From: Edaphochlamys debaryana
Lineage: Eukaryota; Chlorophyta; Chlorophyceae; Chlamydomonadales
NCBI GenBank assembly: GCA_016858145.1
Contig: JAEHOE010000014.1
Coordinates: 310,001-374,000, forward strand
Length of the DNA: 64,000 bases
Direction: 5' to 3'
Shown piece by piece: positions 42,667 through 55,400 of this stretch (positions within the stretch are counted from its first letter, which is position 1; the number at the start of each line of letters is the position of its first letter). The notes beneath the pieces are model-generated. The model made no database searches. It saw only the letters and a list, made by a program, of their open reading frames with translations, and was not told where the DNA came from. A program made the translations under genes and the position numbers.

Positions 42667-45400
42667 TCAGGCGTTCATAGGCACCTTCAGCTTGAAGCTG
42701 ACGGGCCGCCTGTCGCCCGCCGCCTGCGCCGTCGCCTCGCCCCAACCGCCGCCGCCGCCGCCCGCCATTGGCTCGTCTCTCCCAGCCGCCGCCGGCTCGC
42801 CGGGCGGCGGCGGCGGCGGACCCGACGGCGGCGGCGGTGCTCCCGATGCCCCCCCTGCAGCGGCGCCCGCGGGCGCGGGCGCCGCGCCGTCCGGCTTGGG
42901 CCCTCCGAAGGCGGCCTCCTCGCCCTCCATCATCTCGGTCGCGGATTGCATGACCTGGTCGGTTGGGCGTTGGGAGTTGGGCGTTGGTGGTTGGGTGTTG
43001 GCGTTTGGGTCAGTTGGGTGGGCAGGGGTAGGCAGGGGAAGGCGGTAGCCCATGCGGGCGGAGGCCTCGGCCCGGCTCCCGCCGCGCTCTCCTGCGCCTC
43101 CCGGCCCCTGGCCCCCGCCCCCTCCCATCCACCAGAGCCCAAACCCGCCCACACGTCCTCAAGCACCCCACCCCACCCCACCCCGCCCCAGCCCAGCCCT
43201 CACCAAACCCCAACACACCAACCGTCCCAAACCCTAACCCCCACCCCCCACCCCCACCTCTCCCCCGCCCCACCGTCTTGAGCTCCTCCTGTGCCCGCGC
43301 CAGCTCCGCCCGCGCCGCCTCCACCGCCCCCTCCGCCCCGTCCACCCGGCGCAGGGCCGCCACCAGGCGCACCAGCATGGTGCCCCGGGCCTTGGAGCGC
43401 TCGGCCATGGAGCGGACCTGACAGGGGGGGGGGGAGGGGGAGGGAGGGAGAGGGGGGGGTTGGGGCATTGGAGAGCGAGGGAAGAGGTAGAGCGGCAGCC
43501 AGCGAGCCCTCAGGGAGAGGGGAGAGAGGGGAGGCCGCGGGTAGCGCCTTGGAGCGCTCGGACCTGGACCAGACCTCTCGACCAGGACTGGGCCGGGTGC
43601 ATTACTCTAGGTTGCTCCACCTTGCTCCACCTTGCCCATAAAGGGCGGGCGGGGATGGGGAGGCATTGCGGAGCGTGTTGTCCAGGAGGCTGTTACGCGC
43701 TGCCAGACAACAAGGCCCCGGACTCGGCCTTCCCTGGCTCTGGCTCTGATTGAGGCTGCTGTGTGGCGGGGCAGCCAATCAGCGTGCCCGTATCCGCCGC
43801 TGCACCCATCCCTTCGCAACTGCCGGCGCACCCCACCCCAAACCACCCCGTCAATCCCGTACCGACCCCCGTATCCAAACGCGGCCCCCTCCGCTCACGA
43901 CCAGGGAGCTACCCACCGCAGCCCCCGTCGACCACCGCACCGGAATCATGCGGCCCCACCCCGCGGCCCCAACTCGTCGCTCACCAACTCTGCGGCTTCC
44001 CCCCCCCTTCCTCCCCGCAGCCCCCATCAACCACCGTGCCATGCGCTCCCCACCCCGCAACCACCCCAAAGGGCTTCGGGCACTAAGAACCGGCCGGCTA
44101 CTCGCCGCGCCTACGTGTCCCCGGCTCACACGAGCGGCCGTTCACACCCACCCAACCCCCACCCACCCCCCGCCCCACCTTGTCGCTCACGAACTCCAGC
44201 TTGCGACGGTCCGCCTCCCCCGCCGCCCGCTCCGCCGTCAGCTCCGCCTCCAGCGCCGCCACCCGCGCCACCAGCTCCCCCTCGCGACGCACACCCGCAC
44301 CCGCAAGGCCCACACCCGCAGGGCCTGGGCCCGCGCCTGCGCCCGCAGGGCCCGGGCCGGCGCCCGCGGCTGGGCCCGGCCCTGCGTCGGCTGGGCCCGG
44401 GCCGGGCCCGGCGGCGGGGGGCGGGGGGCCGCCGGGCGGCGGCCGGGGCCGCCCTGGGGGCGCTGCGGGGCCACCTCGGCGGGGGCCGGGGTCTGCGGGG
44501 AGTGAGGGACCGGGCGGGTGGTGGATGGGTTGGAGCTGCTGGTTGGCGGGGGTTTCGAGGGCCTGGAGAGACACGCCTTTGTGCGGCCACGCTAAATGGT
44601 GCTGCTATGCCTCTCGCGGCGGAGGAGGCAGCGGCAGGAGACCACCTCTGGGCTCCCCGTCAGGGTCCTCCCAAGCCCCCTGCCGCCAAGTGTCTATTCC
44701 TAAGGTGACTGCTGCCGTCAAGCCCCCCATCCGCCCCCATCCGCCGGGCCATGCCCCCCATCCATCTACCGCCTGCCAGCACCCGTGAGGTGGATGCTGC
44801 TGGTTGCGCCAAACCCTCCGCCGCGCCCACCTGAATCCCCGGAGCTGGAGGAGCGACTGGGCTCAGCGCGATCGTCCCTGTAGCCGTCCCTGGGGCCACC
44901 GTCCCGTGGGCCACCGTCCCTGGGCCCCGGGTAGCCGCCGCCCTGGGGGGGGCCGCCGTAGCGCCCAGGAGGAGGGCCCCCCGGGCCGCCGCGATAGCCC
45001 CCGCCTGGCCCGCCGCCGCGGCCCCGACCGCCTCCTCCCATGTACCTGCCGATGGGGGGGGGGGTAGGTGCAGGAGGAGGTCGTGGGTGCGTGGCTTGCA
45101 AATGCGACGTGGGCTGCGAGGCGTGGGATGGGGGATGGACGGAGGACCCAATTCGGGGGGGGTTGCAAGCTCACCTGCGTGGTGATCGCGAGCGACTCCG
45201 CGATCGCGAGCGGCTCCGGTCGCGGTCTCGTTCATCCCAGCCCGGGCTGCCTGCCCATCTGCGCGCAAAAAGGATGCATGTCGAAGATCGCCGAGCCAAA
45301 CTTGTAAGCAGGTAAACAGCCTTGGGCCATTATCATACTGGTTGCCTGCTTCATCGCAGGTAGCAGACCTGTCGTCTGGCGGGGGGCGCCCTCTTTGCAT
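42667..45400 (-). CDS. SR/RGG-rich protein with C-terminal coiled coil (putative RNA-binding)
   Basis: Six exons (45369-45400, 45175-45258, 44831-45045, 44179-44492, 43274-43417, 42667-42954) give 358 aa. The N-terminus is an Arg-Ser dipeptide segment (DERDRDRSRSRSRSRSRSPR), followed by an RGG/Gly-rich part (YMGGGGRGRGGG..., three PRDGG repeats) and a Pro/Ala/Gly linker. Two helical segments then follow (ELVARVAALEAELTAE and AERSKARGTMLVRLVAALRR), and the C-terminus is polar and ends FKLKVPMNA. RS and RGG stretches are typical of splicing and mRNP proteins in the nucleus, but no RRM, KH or zinc finger is visible and I cannot name the family. The first exon uses a weak donor (CAG|GTCTGC), so the 5' end is the least certain part. 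Confidence 0.6.
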
Positions 45401-48018
45401 GTTGCTTGGGGGCCTTGCTCAAGGTCAATGCTAGATACCTAGAGTGACCTCTGACGACTGCCGCTATGAGTAACAGCTGTTGGGTCTCGCACGGTTACGG
45501 GGTTTGCGCGTGGCGGGCTGCATGGGCGCCACGCCGAGTTGAGACCCCCGCCTGCCCCCGCCTTGCTGGGAATCATACCCGTCGCCCACCACGTTCATTA
45601 TGTCAAGCCCGCGGTGTCCCGGTGCACACGCCGGGAGGAGCTACCGTTGGCAGGGGATGGGGTCCCAGGCCGCACCGTGCAGGGGCAAGCCGTCAGGGGC
45701 GACTGTCGGCTGGCTGGGGCTGCGTCATCCTGCCCAGCGCCCTGCGTTCCCGCTTCAGCAGGGGATGGGGCTCGGGGTTGGACGGCGTCTCCCCCCCCCG
45801 TCCCCCCCCGTCCGTTTCATGTTCAAATGAAGGGGCGACTGTCTGCCGGCAGCGGCCGCATTAACTCGCCCTTCTGGTCGATCACCTCGGCAGGGCCAAG
45901 CCAGAGGCGGAGAGAGCTCTTCGTGACATGGGCAGCGTGGATGGGCAGGGGCTGGGGCTCTGGGAGGGGACTGAGCAGGGGCTGCGCCGCGTTGACCAGC
46001 GCAGCGGGGCATTCCTTCCTCCGCCTGCAGGGTCCCCCATTAAACGCGCTCCGCAATGCCCCCAAAGGCCCAAGAGGCTACACGGGCGCTCGTCCGTCCG
46101 TGTACCGTGTGAGCTCGGAGAGTAGCTCCTCGCCCTTAAGCACCCGCATGGGTGAGAGGTGCACCTATGCCTAGCCGCCTAGCTGCCTTCCGTCTGTCAC
46201 CTCGTTGTGCAATGTGCATCAGAACTGCGATCGCGACAGGTCGCAGTGGATCGGCAGAAGCGTGTCGGCCCCGCAGAGCACTTGACGACAGCACCCCCCG
46301 CGGTGCCCCCCCCCTGCCCCCCCCCTGTTTGTGGGGTGGGGGTTGCCAAAACAGCTGTGCTGTCCGCAGATAGGGAGCGCAGGGGCTGAGTTGCCGCCTT
46401 CACCCCCCTCGCGACACCCTCCGTCTGCCCCCGTCTGTACGTCAGGCTGGTCAGGTCGACAAGTAATTGGACATGTTGATTGAGCACTGCACAGGACTGG
46501 TAGGCATCTTTCATTTACAGGATCAACTCATGCAACAGGCAACTCGGGATTGTGCACGTGACTCGGCACACATCGCGCTCTAGGTAAAGGCCATTCCATC
46601 CCCCACGCTCAACAGGCAAAGTCCGCTCCGTCCAGGTGGAGGCCTCAGTCGCCTCCGCAACTTGAGGGAATGCATGCGTTCAGACACATGTAACTAGGGG
46701 ACAACATTATCCAACCGCGCCCCGCATCTCATCCACCCCTCTCCCTAGCGCCAAAAGGCAGCCTGCCATGCGAGCGCCCTCCATCGGCAACTCACCCCAG
46801 GCAGGTAGCAAGACATTCCGTTTACCCATGCGCGGGGCGGCTGCGCGCGACATGCCGCTTGCAGCATGCTTCCGCGCCCTGCATAGCCCCCGTGGTTCAC
46901 ACCATCCGTCTGACGGGTACTGATAGACGTCTGAAGGCCCTCTCGCCAAGCACTCAAGGCCTGGAGCGGACCACCCCGCAACGCTTGACACACGGCGGCG
47001 ACCATGGCGCCGCCGGCGCGCTCGCACTCTCCAGCCCAGACCAGCCCGCTCTCTTCTTCGTCTCGCCCGCTGAAGCCCAGCCCGCAGCATCCGCACCCGC
47101 AAGGGAAAAGGGACAGACATACACGCACACGGAAAGCACGCGGACACTGAGCGCAGACAGACAGAAAGGGTGGACACGCAAACACCCACTCAAGGGAAAC
47201 CGTTGGGGCACGTCCGCATTCGTTTCAGCAAGGATGCAACACGCCCACGCGAGCCCTAACGCCAACCACTGAAGTCCGCCCCAGTAAGTTCGATGCAGAT
47301 GGCTCGTGCTGCCGTACAGCCCCGTGCCGGTTCTTAAGCTCACGGCAGTACGGTACGGCGAAAAAGGCAGCCCCGGATGACTGAGCCGGACGGCAGGGTG
47401 CTGCCGTACAGTCCAAGGCTCACGTAAAGATGACGCTCTCTCGTACGGCGGTTGATGACGACTCTCGGACGGTACACGACAGGTAAGAAGGGTCTCGGCG
47501 CACAGGAGCTAAGAGCTCGGCAGCTCGAAGCTCCCCAAAAGTAGGCACGTTGAGATGCAAGACGTAAGTCCAGTGCTGCTAGTAGGTAGGGACGCGTTAA
47601 CGACATTGTAGCGGGCCTTGGGCGGACGGCGACCGGGCGGGAGGGGCTCGGGGGCTCCGGCGCTGGGGGGAGCGAGCCCTCTACCAACACCACGGGCTGA
47701 GGCGGGGAGGGAGGCGGAGGGGAGGGGGGGGGCGGAGGATGGGGTGGCGGGTGAGACAGAGAGCAAGGCATGGGCCGGGGACGGGGTTGGGGCGAGCCGG
47801 CCTCACCAGCTTTCCTCTAGGGCGCTTCCCTCCCATATGGCGTCGCTGAGGGCTGGAATGCACGTGTCCCCAGCAGTATCCAGCCCCCTGTTGCAGCGCC
47901 CCCTACTCTAAACAATGGCCCCTTGCACCCCGCCCTCCCTTAAACCCTGCCCCCCTCCCCCTGATGCCCGCTCCCAGCTTGCCACCGCACTATCCCACGC
48001 GTTGCCCCAAGCCCCCGC
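45401..48018. other. Intergenic region between SR/RGG gene and expansin-like gene
   Basis: This 2.6-kb stretch holds the SR/RGG promoter on the left and the expansin-like 3' UTR on the right. CCGTAC/GTACGG motifs are frequent around 47310-47480. A minus-strand frame at about 46400-46514 (MKDAYQSCAVLNQHVQLLV) looks somewhat protein-like but has no partner exons. No gene is supported. Confidence 0.4.
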
Positions 48019-50724
48019 TCACCGCAGATCCTTCCAGAAGTTGTGGGGCTTGGAGATGCGCGACCAGAAGGGCGTGGGGTTGCTGGGGGGCGAGGCGGCC
48101 TTCTCGGGCTTGTAGTTGCAGGGCACGGAGCGGACCTGGGGGGGGGCGGGGTCGAGGGTAGGTTGGGCGGGGGTTTGGTGGGGTGGGCGTGTGTGGGAGG
48201 TCCGAGCAAGGGCGGGGGGTCGAGAGCGGCAGCTGCATGCTCGTCCATTCGCACAGGAGCACCGTACAGCACCCGTGCATGCATCTCACCTGCAGCCCGA
48301 TCACGCCCCACTTCTTCTCGGCCAGCTTCTCGAAGGCCCACGTGGACAGGTCCTGACAGGGGGGGGAGGCGGGAGAGGCCAGGGGGGTGAGAAGCCGTTT
48401 GCGGTGGCTGTTGAAAGGTGAGGGTGGGGCCTGTGCAGTGTGCCTAGCCCTTGTCATGAAGTCCCCCCCTGGGCCCCCCCTGGGCCCCCCCTGGGCCTGC
48501 CCCCTCACCAGGTGGTACACCCCCTGGGCCCCCCCTGGGCCTCACCAGGTGGTACATGTCGCCACAGCACCAGCGGCGGTTGGAGTAGGCGTTACCGGGG
48601 TAGTTGCAGGGGCACGTGTCGGTGACCTGTGGCAGCGGTTGGGAGGGGGCAAGGGGGGCGCTCAGGAGTGTCGGGAGGGGCAGGGCTGGGTCAGGTACTG
48701 TGTACGACGGGCGTTCCTCCAATCTGGGTCACGGTTGCAAACCCTCCGCCACATGGCCTGATCCCTCCCTGCCAAAGCCCGTCCCCCCGCCCCTCCCCTG
48801 CGCTTGCCTGCACGACCACCGATGCGCCCGTGTCACGGCACACGCCCTGACAGGGGGGGAGGGGGGAGGGAGGGGGAGGGGGAGGGAGGGGGAGGGGGAG
48901 GGAGGGGGAGGGATGAGGATGCCAGGACGGCGGCGCCGGCTAGAGCCTGGTCAGGGCTACGGGCCCCCTCTTGTCTTGGCGAGCACGGGCCCTCTGGCCG
49001 CCTCTCCCAATCCCACCCCATCCCCCAAGTCAGTACCTGCACCCTTTCCAGCTTAGAGCCTGTCGAGCTCTCACCAGCGCAGGAACCGCCATGAAGCCCT
49101 CCAGTCCCCCCCACCCCCCCCACCTGGCGGTCCAGCTGCTCTCCGTATCCGTCCTGCTCTCCGTGCTACGTCCTCCCCTTCTTCCCCCCCCCCCAAAACA
49201 CAAGCCCTCCCCCCCCACACACACCTGGCGGTCCAGCTGCTCTCCGTAGCCGTCGGCGAAGGTCATGGGGTTGCACTTGACCTCGATGCAGCGCCTGGGG
49301 GGCAGGAGGGGGGAGGCATAAGGGGGGGGGGTTGATGGGTGGAAGGGGAGGGGAGGAGGGCGGTGAGGAGGTGACCGTGCAAAGCGGGGCGGGCACAGGG
49401 GGAGGGCAGCGGAGGGATTATCCCATTGCACCCCTCCCCCTCTCCCACGTGACCCGGCCCCATCGTGCCAGTCCCCCCCTCCCCCTCACCCGCAGGAGCC
49501 ATGGTAGTCATCGCAGGAGTCCGACATAGCCGCAACGTCCCTGACAGGTGGAAGGGGGGAAGGGGACGAGAACGGGGGAGGGGATGAGCTCGGTAGTGAT
49601 GGGGGACGCACGCAAGCAACGTGACCCACCGGCCCCTCACACTGCCTCTCCTGCTTCCCCCGTCAATGATCTTCCCCTCCCCCCAACGCTCCCTCTCCCC
49701 CCCCGCCCCCCGACCCACCATCCCGAGGCTGCCCCCTGGTCCAGGTACCCTCCCCTCCTCTACCCCTCCCCCACCTGTCAGGTCCGCTCCCCCCCGACCC
49801 ACCATCCCGAGGCTGCCCCCTGGTCCAGGTACCCTCCCCTCCTCTACCCCTCCCCTGTCAGGTCAGCTCCCCCCCCCCCCGACCCACCAGCCCGAGGCCG
49901 CCCCCTGGTCCAGGTATCCGTAGCCGCAGGAGCCCTCGTGGATGGACCACCAGTCGTCGGGGCCGTCTGGGGGGGGGCAGGGGGGAGGGGGGGAACGGAA
50001 GGGGGCGTGTGTTATTGGAGGGCCGGTGGGGGGGAGGAGTAAAGGGGCGAAGCAAGCGCTTGGGGGGAAGGCGCAAGAGGTGTGCGGGAGAGGGAGCGGC
50101 AGGGGGATGTGCGGCAGGGGAGGGGGGCAGGGAGCGTGGTGAAGTGCAGCGGAGGGCGTCAGTCTGCGGGGGCGGAGAGCGCGGGGCGAGCGAGCGGCAA
50201 TATTGCCGGTGTGAACTCGGGTGCCGGTGCTGTGAGCTTAACGGGCGGGGCAAGAGGTGGAGGTGGAGGTAGAGCAGGAGCGGGCGTTACTGGATGCCAA
50301 GGGTTTCCCTCCCGCCGAGGCGCCCTGGAGCCGAACCGCCTCCCCCCTCGGCCCCCCGCCAACTCCAGGCCCCGCTCTCAGCCACACAGCAAGTCCCGCC
50401 CTACCCCGACCCAAGCACCAGCGAAGCGCTTGCCCTCCCCGTTCGCCCCAACTCACCGTAGCGCGTCGCGCGGGCGGTTCGCCAGCTGCCATAGCTGCCG
50501 CCGCCGTCTCCGCCGCCGCCGCCCCCACCGCTGCCGCTGCTGCTGCCGCTGCCGCTGTTGGAGTCACCGCCATTGTGCCACGAGTTGATCACATTCCACG
50601 TAGCGGCCGCGGGCCGAGGCGCCAGGAGGCCAAGCAGCCCGGCTGCTAGCAGAGCTGCGCAGAGCACATTGAGGCGCCGCCGCGAGAGGCCGCGCGCGGT
50701 GAGCAGCGATTGCGACGCCAGCAT
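48019..50724 (-). CDS. Secreted expansin-like protein (DPBB domain only)
   Basis: Eight exons (50457-50724, 49888-49966, 49490-49540, 49225-49294, 48808-48846, 48546-48626, 48290-48352, 48019-48135) encode 255 aa. A signal peptide (MLASQSLLTARGLSRRRLNV... to PAAATW) leads into a Ser/Gly linker. The six-stranded double-psi beta-barrel of expansins follows: EGSCGYGYLDQ, SCGRCIEVKC, GASVVVQ|VTDTCPCNYPGN, WCCGDMYHL|DLSTWAFEKLA and GVIGLQVRSVPC. This includes the cysteine framework and the DLSxxAFxxLA element that lines the substrate groove. The C-terminal carbohydrate-binding domain of plant expansins (CBM63) is missing. Expansins loosen walls without hydrolysis; the algal wall target is unknown. 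One intron uses a GC donor (CAG|GCAAGC). Three exon ends have tandem copies in the following introns. Confidence 0.88.
48504..48556 (-). repeat. Duplicated donor of expansin-like exon 6
   Basis: The exon end and donor CTCACCAGGTGGTACA (plus strand, 48541-48556) recurs exactly at 48504-48519 inside the intron, separated by a CCCCCTGGGC-type repeat. Confidence 0.85.
49121..49249 (-). repeat. Duplicated donor of expansin-like exon 4
   Basis: CACCTGGCGGTCCAGCTGCT plus CTCCGTA at 49222-49248 (exon end and donor, plus-strand view) is repeated exactly at 49121-49147, about 101 nt into the downstream intron. Confidence 0.9.
49711..49920 (-). repeat. Triplicated exon-2 end of the expansin-like gene (84-85 bp unit)
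   Basis: Units beginning CGACCCACC(A)... and containing CCCCCTGGTCCAGGTA start at 49711, 49795 and 49880. The third is the functional exon end. The two others lie in the intron and are nearly identical to each other, differing from the exon copy by a few substitutions. Each carries both a donor-like and a CTGTCAG acceptor-like site. Confidence 0.9.
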
Positions 50725-52405
50725 TGCGATCGACGCGACGCGATGGATCGAACGACTCAAAGACGCAACGCGCGAGGGAATGGACCGCGGCGCTCACGGT
50801 CAAACCTGGAGGCGGCGAGCGACTTCCGCGGGCGTTGCAGGCCGCTGTCGGCTGCTGCTGCTGCTTCTGAAGCTGCTAGTTGCTGCTGCTAGGGGCTGCG
50901 GCGGGGCGCAGGCGGTGACGCGGTCTCAGCCGGGCTCTCGCTTGCGCGGTCCGGTGAAGGGCTGCGAGGGCGGCGCGCGGGCTGGTGCGCGGACGCAAAG
51001 GAGGGCGGCTGGTGCTGCCGTTCTTGGGAGCTGCAGCGGCAGTGGCGCCAGAGGCAGGAGCGCGACGGCTGCGCTCGAGGCTGCGGCTGCGGGCTGCAAG
51101 CGTCGGCGGGGCTGGGCGCGAGGGAGGGAATGCAAGCGCGAGGGAGAGTGTGGAGGGTACGCGTGTAGGCGCACGGCGAGTGATAGCACGGCTGCACTTC
51201 ACTGGCGGCTGCCTGTGTGAATGTGCAATGCAAGGCGGCTTGAGCCGTTTTGAGGGCGGCCCCAGGCGCGCAGCATGCGCCCACGGATCCCTTTTTTCCT
51301 GCCGTACAGCCGTTGGACGCCGTTGGCGCGGTGGCACCGGCCAAAACCGCCTGCCCACACGCCGCGCCGCCGGCGCGCAGGTGCAGCGGGGTTAAGCTTG
51401 TGCTGGCGCGTCGCAATGCGGGTAGAACGGGGCGGTTCGCGGCGGATCGGGGCGGGAATGCGAGGTCTGAACGGCGCCGCTTTTCGCAGCCCGCGCTCCG
51501 CTTCCAGCGGGCGCCAGCTGCGGTCTCGATCCAGGCCGCTTGGGGCCACCTTTTCCTGCGTTTTTGCGCTACGGACGGAGCCGCAGAGAGGCCTCGCACA
51601 GGCAGACCGTTGTGCAGTAACGCGCGGTGTGGAGTGTGGCTGGGGTGTGGAGTCTGGCTGGGGCGCCGCTGCCGTGCTTGCAGGCGCCTGCTTGCACCCG
51701 CGATTGCAGCGTCGCGGCTTGCATTGACGCGCAAGATCAGCTTTCCACTGGGAATGCGGGGGCCAACGCTCGTTTCTTTGGTGTTTGCACTCGGCGTGAG
51801 GACTCCCCCGCAGCGCCCACACGGCGCCCGCAGCCGCGCAGGCGGCCACAACACGCACACACGGCCCCCCCAAGCGCTGGTCGCTCGCCTTCGCGTTTCC
51901 CCCACCTCGCCAACGCTCTCTCTGCCCTCGATAGCCCTCACCCCATCGCTGCTACCCTACCTACCTGAACACACATCCCCGGTCGCTGCCTGCCCCGCAT
52001 AACGTTTGCCTGGCCCTTGGTCACTGCGCCCCTGCCCCTGCCCTGACCGTATCACCAGTGCCCGCACCACCCGAGCCCCGCCCCCGCAAGCCCCATCCTG
52101 CCGCAGTGCTCTCCCGACCGCCCAACGGGGCGCTGACCGTCGCTACGCCTACCCCACCACTACTAAGCACCCAATCCTGCCCCATCCCAGAGCCCCGGGT
52201 CCCTAACACCCACGCGCCTGCTCGCGGCCCTGTGACCCACATCGCCCCTGAACGACCCCCCGCTACCCCCCGACGGCCTCTGCTCGGCCCGTCAGCGCCC
52301 ACCGGCTAGGTAAGCTTGCGGTCCGGTCCGATCCGGTCCTGTCCTGTCCGGTCGACAGTCCGGTCCGGTCCGGTTGGCAGTCCGGTCCTGTCCGGTCCGG
52401 CTCCG
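50725..52405. other. Expansin-like promoter and ERO1 3' UTR region
   Basis: Transcription of both flanking genes runs leftward, so this 1.7 kb carries the expansin-like 5' region and the ERO1 3' UTR. Long open frames exist but show only Ala/Arg/Pro-rich translation. No gene is supported. Confidence 0.5.
52318..52404. repeat. Imperfect CCGGT/CCTGT tandem repeat after ERO1 stop
   Basis: The sequence is built from 5-bp variants of CCGGT, TCCGG and CCTGT, immediately downstream of the ERO1 stop codon, so it lies in the 3' UTR. Confidence 0.8.
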
Positions 52406-55400
52406 CTACGCCACCGGCTCCTCCCGGCCCACAGCCAGGGGGGCCTTCTCAGCGCCCTCCGCCGCCTGCAGCTCGGCCGACAGCACTCTGCGGACGGTGG
52501 CGTGGGGGGGGGGGGTATACAGGCGGGGTTGGTGGATGGGTGGGGTGCAGGTTGCTGCAAGGCGCGCAGCTGCGGGGCCCTGCACGCTAGACTGTTCGCG
52601 GGGACGTGGCCCGCTTGCGTAGCGCCAGCCCGGCTCCCTCCCACGGCCTCGTGGGCCCCCATCAGCCCCCATCACTCAAACCCGCGCCCTCCCGTCGCAC
52701 ACACGCAGGCAGCACCGCACAGCACGGCACACCGCACAGCACGGTCCGGGCCGTACATCACGTGCTCCGTACCTGTAGTACTCGATGCTGTTGCTGAAGC
52801 GCTCCAGCAGGTTGACCAGCGCAATCACCTGTGGCGTACGGCATTGTACGGGATCACGTCCTCAGAGGAGCGCGCCAACGATCAACCGTGCAGAGGCGCG
52901 CACAAGCAAGCGAAGGGGGAGAAGCTGTGTAGGAGGCTCTTGCTACCGTAATGGAAGGACCAGCTCGCACGCGGACGGGTACCAGTACAACCCCTTGCTC
53001 CACCCGGGAGGCCCACCTCGTTCCGCTCCAGGGCCAGCGTGGAGAGCGCCGGGGCGGTGGGCAGCGCCCCCTCGCAGTCACTGCTGCTGAACAGCACCTT
53101 GAGCGCGGTGGCCACACCTGGGGCGGGGTGGCGGTGGAGGGGTGAGGGGCGTGAGGGGTGAGGGAGGGGCACCACCAAGCCCCTCGTCTTCCCGCCTGCC
53201 TTCCCCGCCCCTTCCCTGTCCCCGCACCCTGCCTCCCCTGCCCCCCTTGCGTCGCATCCCCTCCCCTGCCCTCCCCCATCCCTCCCCCTCCACCCCACCA
53301 CCCGCGCTCACCCAGTGTCTGCAGCTTGCCCCACAGCTTGCACTTCTCGCAGCCCACGCAGTCCATGACGCGCGTGATGTTGACGAAGGCGCCCCGCAGC
53401 TCCTCCCGCAGCAGGGAGCCGTCGCGGCCCTTCCACAGGCGGCCCTCGTCGAAGGGCATGGGGCAGGCGGAGGCCAGCTCGGGCAGGGTGACCTGACAGG
53501 GGGGGGGGAGGGATGGGGGGGGGAGGAGGGATGGGGGGGGCAGGAGGAGGGATGGGGGGAGGAGCGGGCTCAGCAACCAGAGCGTGGCCCCCTGCCGGCA
53601 CTGCCCACACTGGACTGTATGCGCCCCGCCTCATACTCCCCCTAGCGCCCCGCCCTCCGCCCCAGCTTCCCACCAGCTTCCGGACCATCTGGGACGTCTG
53701 CTCGTCTTCCTCGCTGAGGCCCGTGACGTACTCGTACCGGGCCAGCAGCGGGGAGGCCTGGGTGGTTGGGAGTTGGGATTTGTGGGTTGGGTTTCGGCAC
53801 GTGATTGGGGGTTAAAGACTGTGCGGTGCATGGCAAGCGGAAGACTCTTGAGTACAGCGTACGATGTACGGTGCCGTACCTTCATGACTGCCCGCAGTAC
53901 GAACAGGTATGCGAAGTACAGGTTCTCCACTCTGTACCGCAGCTCGGGCGTGCCGATGCGCATCCTGGGGGGGGGAGGTGAAAGGGAGGGAGGGGGGGGC
54001 GGAGGTGACGGGGCTGGTCAGTGTCTGTTTCCGGGTCCTCGCTCCCACCCCCTCCCCCCCTCCCTGCCCGCGCGTCTCACGGCTGCCAGGAACCCGTCTG
54101 CTTGGATCTTGGATCCCAGGTCCCAGCCGGCTCCTGCGCCCTTTGCTCTCTCCCCCTCACTTGAAGTCCGTCAGGTTGTGGCCCCAGAGCCCCTTGTCCT
54201 CGTCTAGCAGGTAGTTGGCTGAGATGTGGGCCGATATGGAGGTGTGCATGCCTGGGGGGGGGGGCAGGGGGGCAGGGGGACCGGGCGACAGGGGGACAGG
54301 GGGTGAATTTCGGAGCATTGGAGAGCGACGGAAGAGATGGGGACAGGGGGGCAGGGGGGCAGGAAGACAGGGGGAGAGGGGGTGATTATCGGAGCATTGG
54401 AGAGCGACGGAAGAGATGGGGGCAGGGGGACAGGGGGACAGGGGGGCAGGGCGAGGGATGAGGCCGGTGCGCAGGCACCTAGGATGTGGATGAGGGCTTA
54501 ACATCGTCCTCCAAGGGCCCATCCCCCCAGCCCCCTTCCCCCCAGCCGCCCAGGTCCTAGCCCCCAGCCCCCACCGAACCGGCACAAGTCGGGAATCTCC
54601 CCCTCCAACCCCCCGCCCCAGGGCACGCACCGCTGATGAGGCGGTAGGGGATGCACAACGGACGCCCCAGCCCCCAGCCCCCAGCCCCAACCAACCGCTT
54701 GACCGTCAAAGATCACCCCCAGCCCCATGCTGAGCGCACGCACCGCTGATGAGGCGGTAGAAGATGCGCTTCTCGGGGCACCACCCGTCCTCGCCCCCCG
54801 TGGTGGAGGGCGCGGGGGAGGCGGGCGCCGGCGGCGAGGCGTCCGAGGCGCTGCTGCCGGCGGGCCTGGACGGCCCCCCGGGTGTGTGGAAGCAGGACTG
54901 GTTGTAGATGGCGTTCCAGATGCGGTGCGCGTGCTCGCCCGCGTAGCCTGGAGGGCGGGTGGGTGAGGTTGGGGTCAGAACAGGGCGGGGGAGGTGCCGG
55001 GGGTGGGGTGGTGGTGTGTGGTGGGGTTGTGGGGGCCAGAGCGAGATCAGCCGGGGCGGGTGGGGTGGGTGGGGTGGGTGGGGTGGGTGGGGTGGGTGGG
55101 GTGGGTGGGGTGGGGGGGTGGAGGATGGGTGTTGAGGTGGCGGCTAGGTGGCGGCAGAAGACGTGGTGCCAAGGGCCCAGCGCCAAGCAGCACCCAAGCC
55201 CTGGGGCCCCTGCGGTCCCATAGCGCGCAGGCCCAGCCCTGGGTGGGTGATAGAACGGTGTTGGGGGTTCAGGAGGTTGGGGGCAGTGGTCCTCAATTCA
55301 GAGGGCCCACCCCCTGCTTGGAACGCTCCTGTGCGGGGGCTTCTGCGCTCCCACACAAGGCAAGGCCCTGCCCTGGGCCCATAGCGTGCGGGGCCAGCCC

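Noticed and set aside
46197..46514. Minus-strand frame starting MKDAYQSCAVLN
   Set aside because: It is partly protein-like, but downstream it becomes low complexity and no second exon or homologue could be found.
50724..50760. Upstream start for the expansin-like gene (SRSIHRVASIA extension)
   Set aside because: The codon at 50760 is TTG; the first ATG in frame is at 50724 and yields a normal signal peptide.
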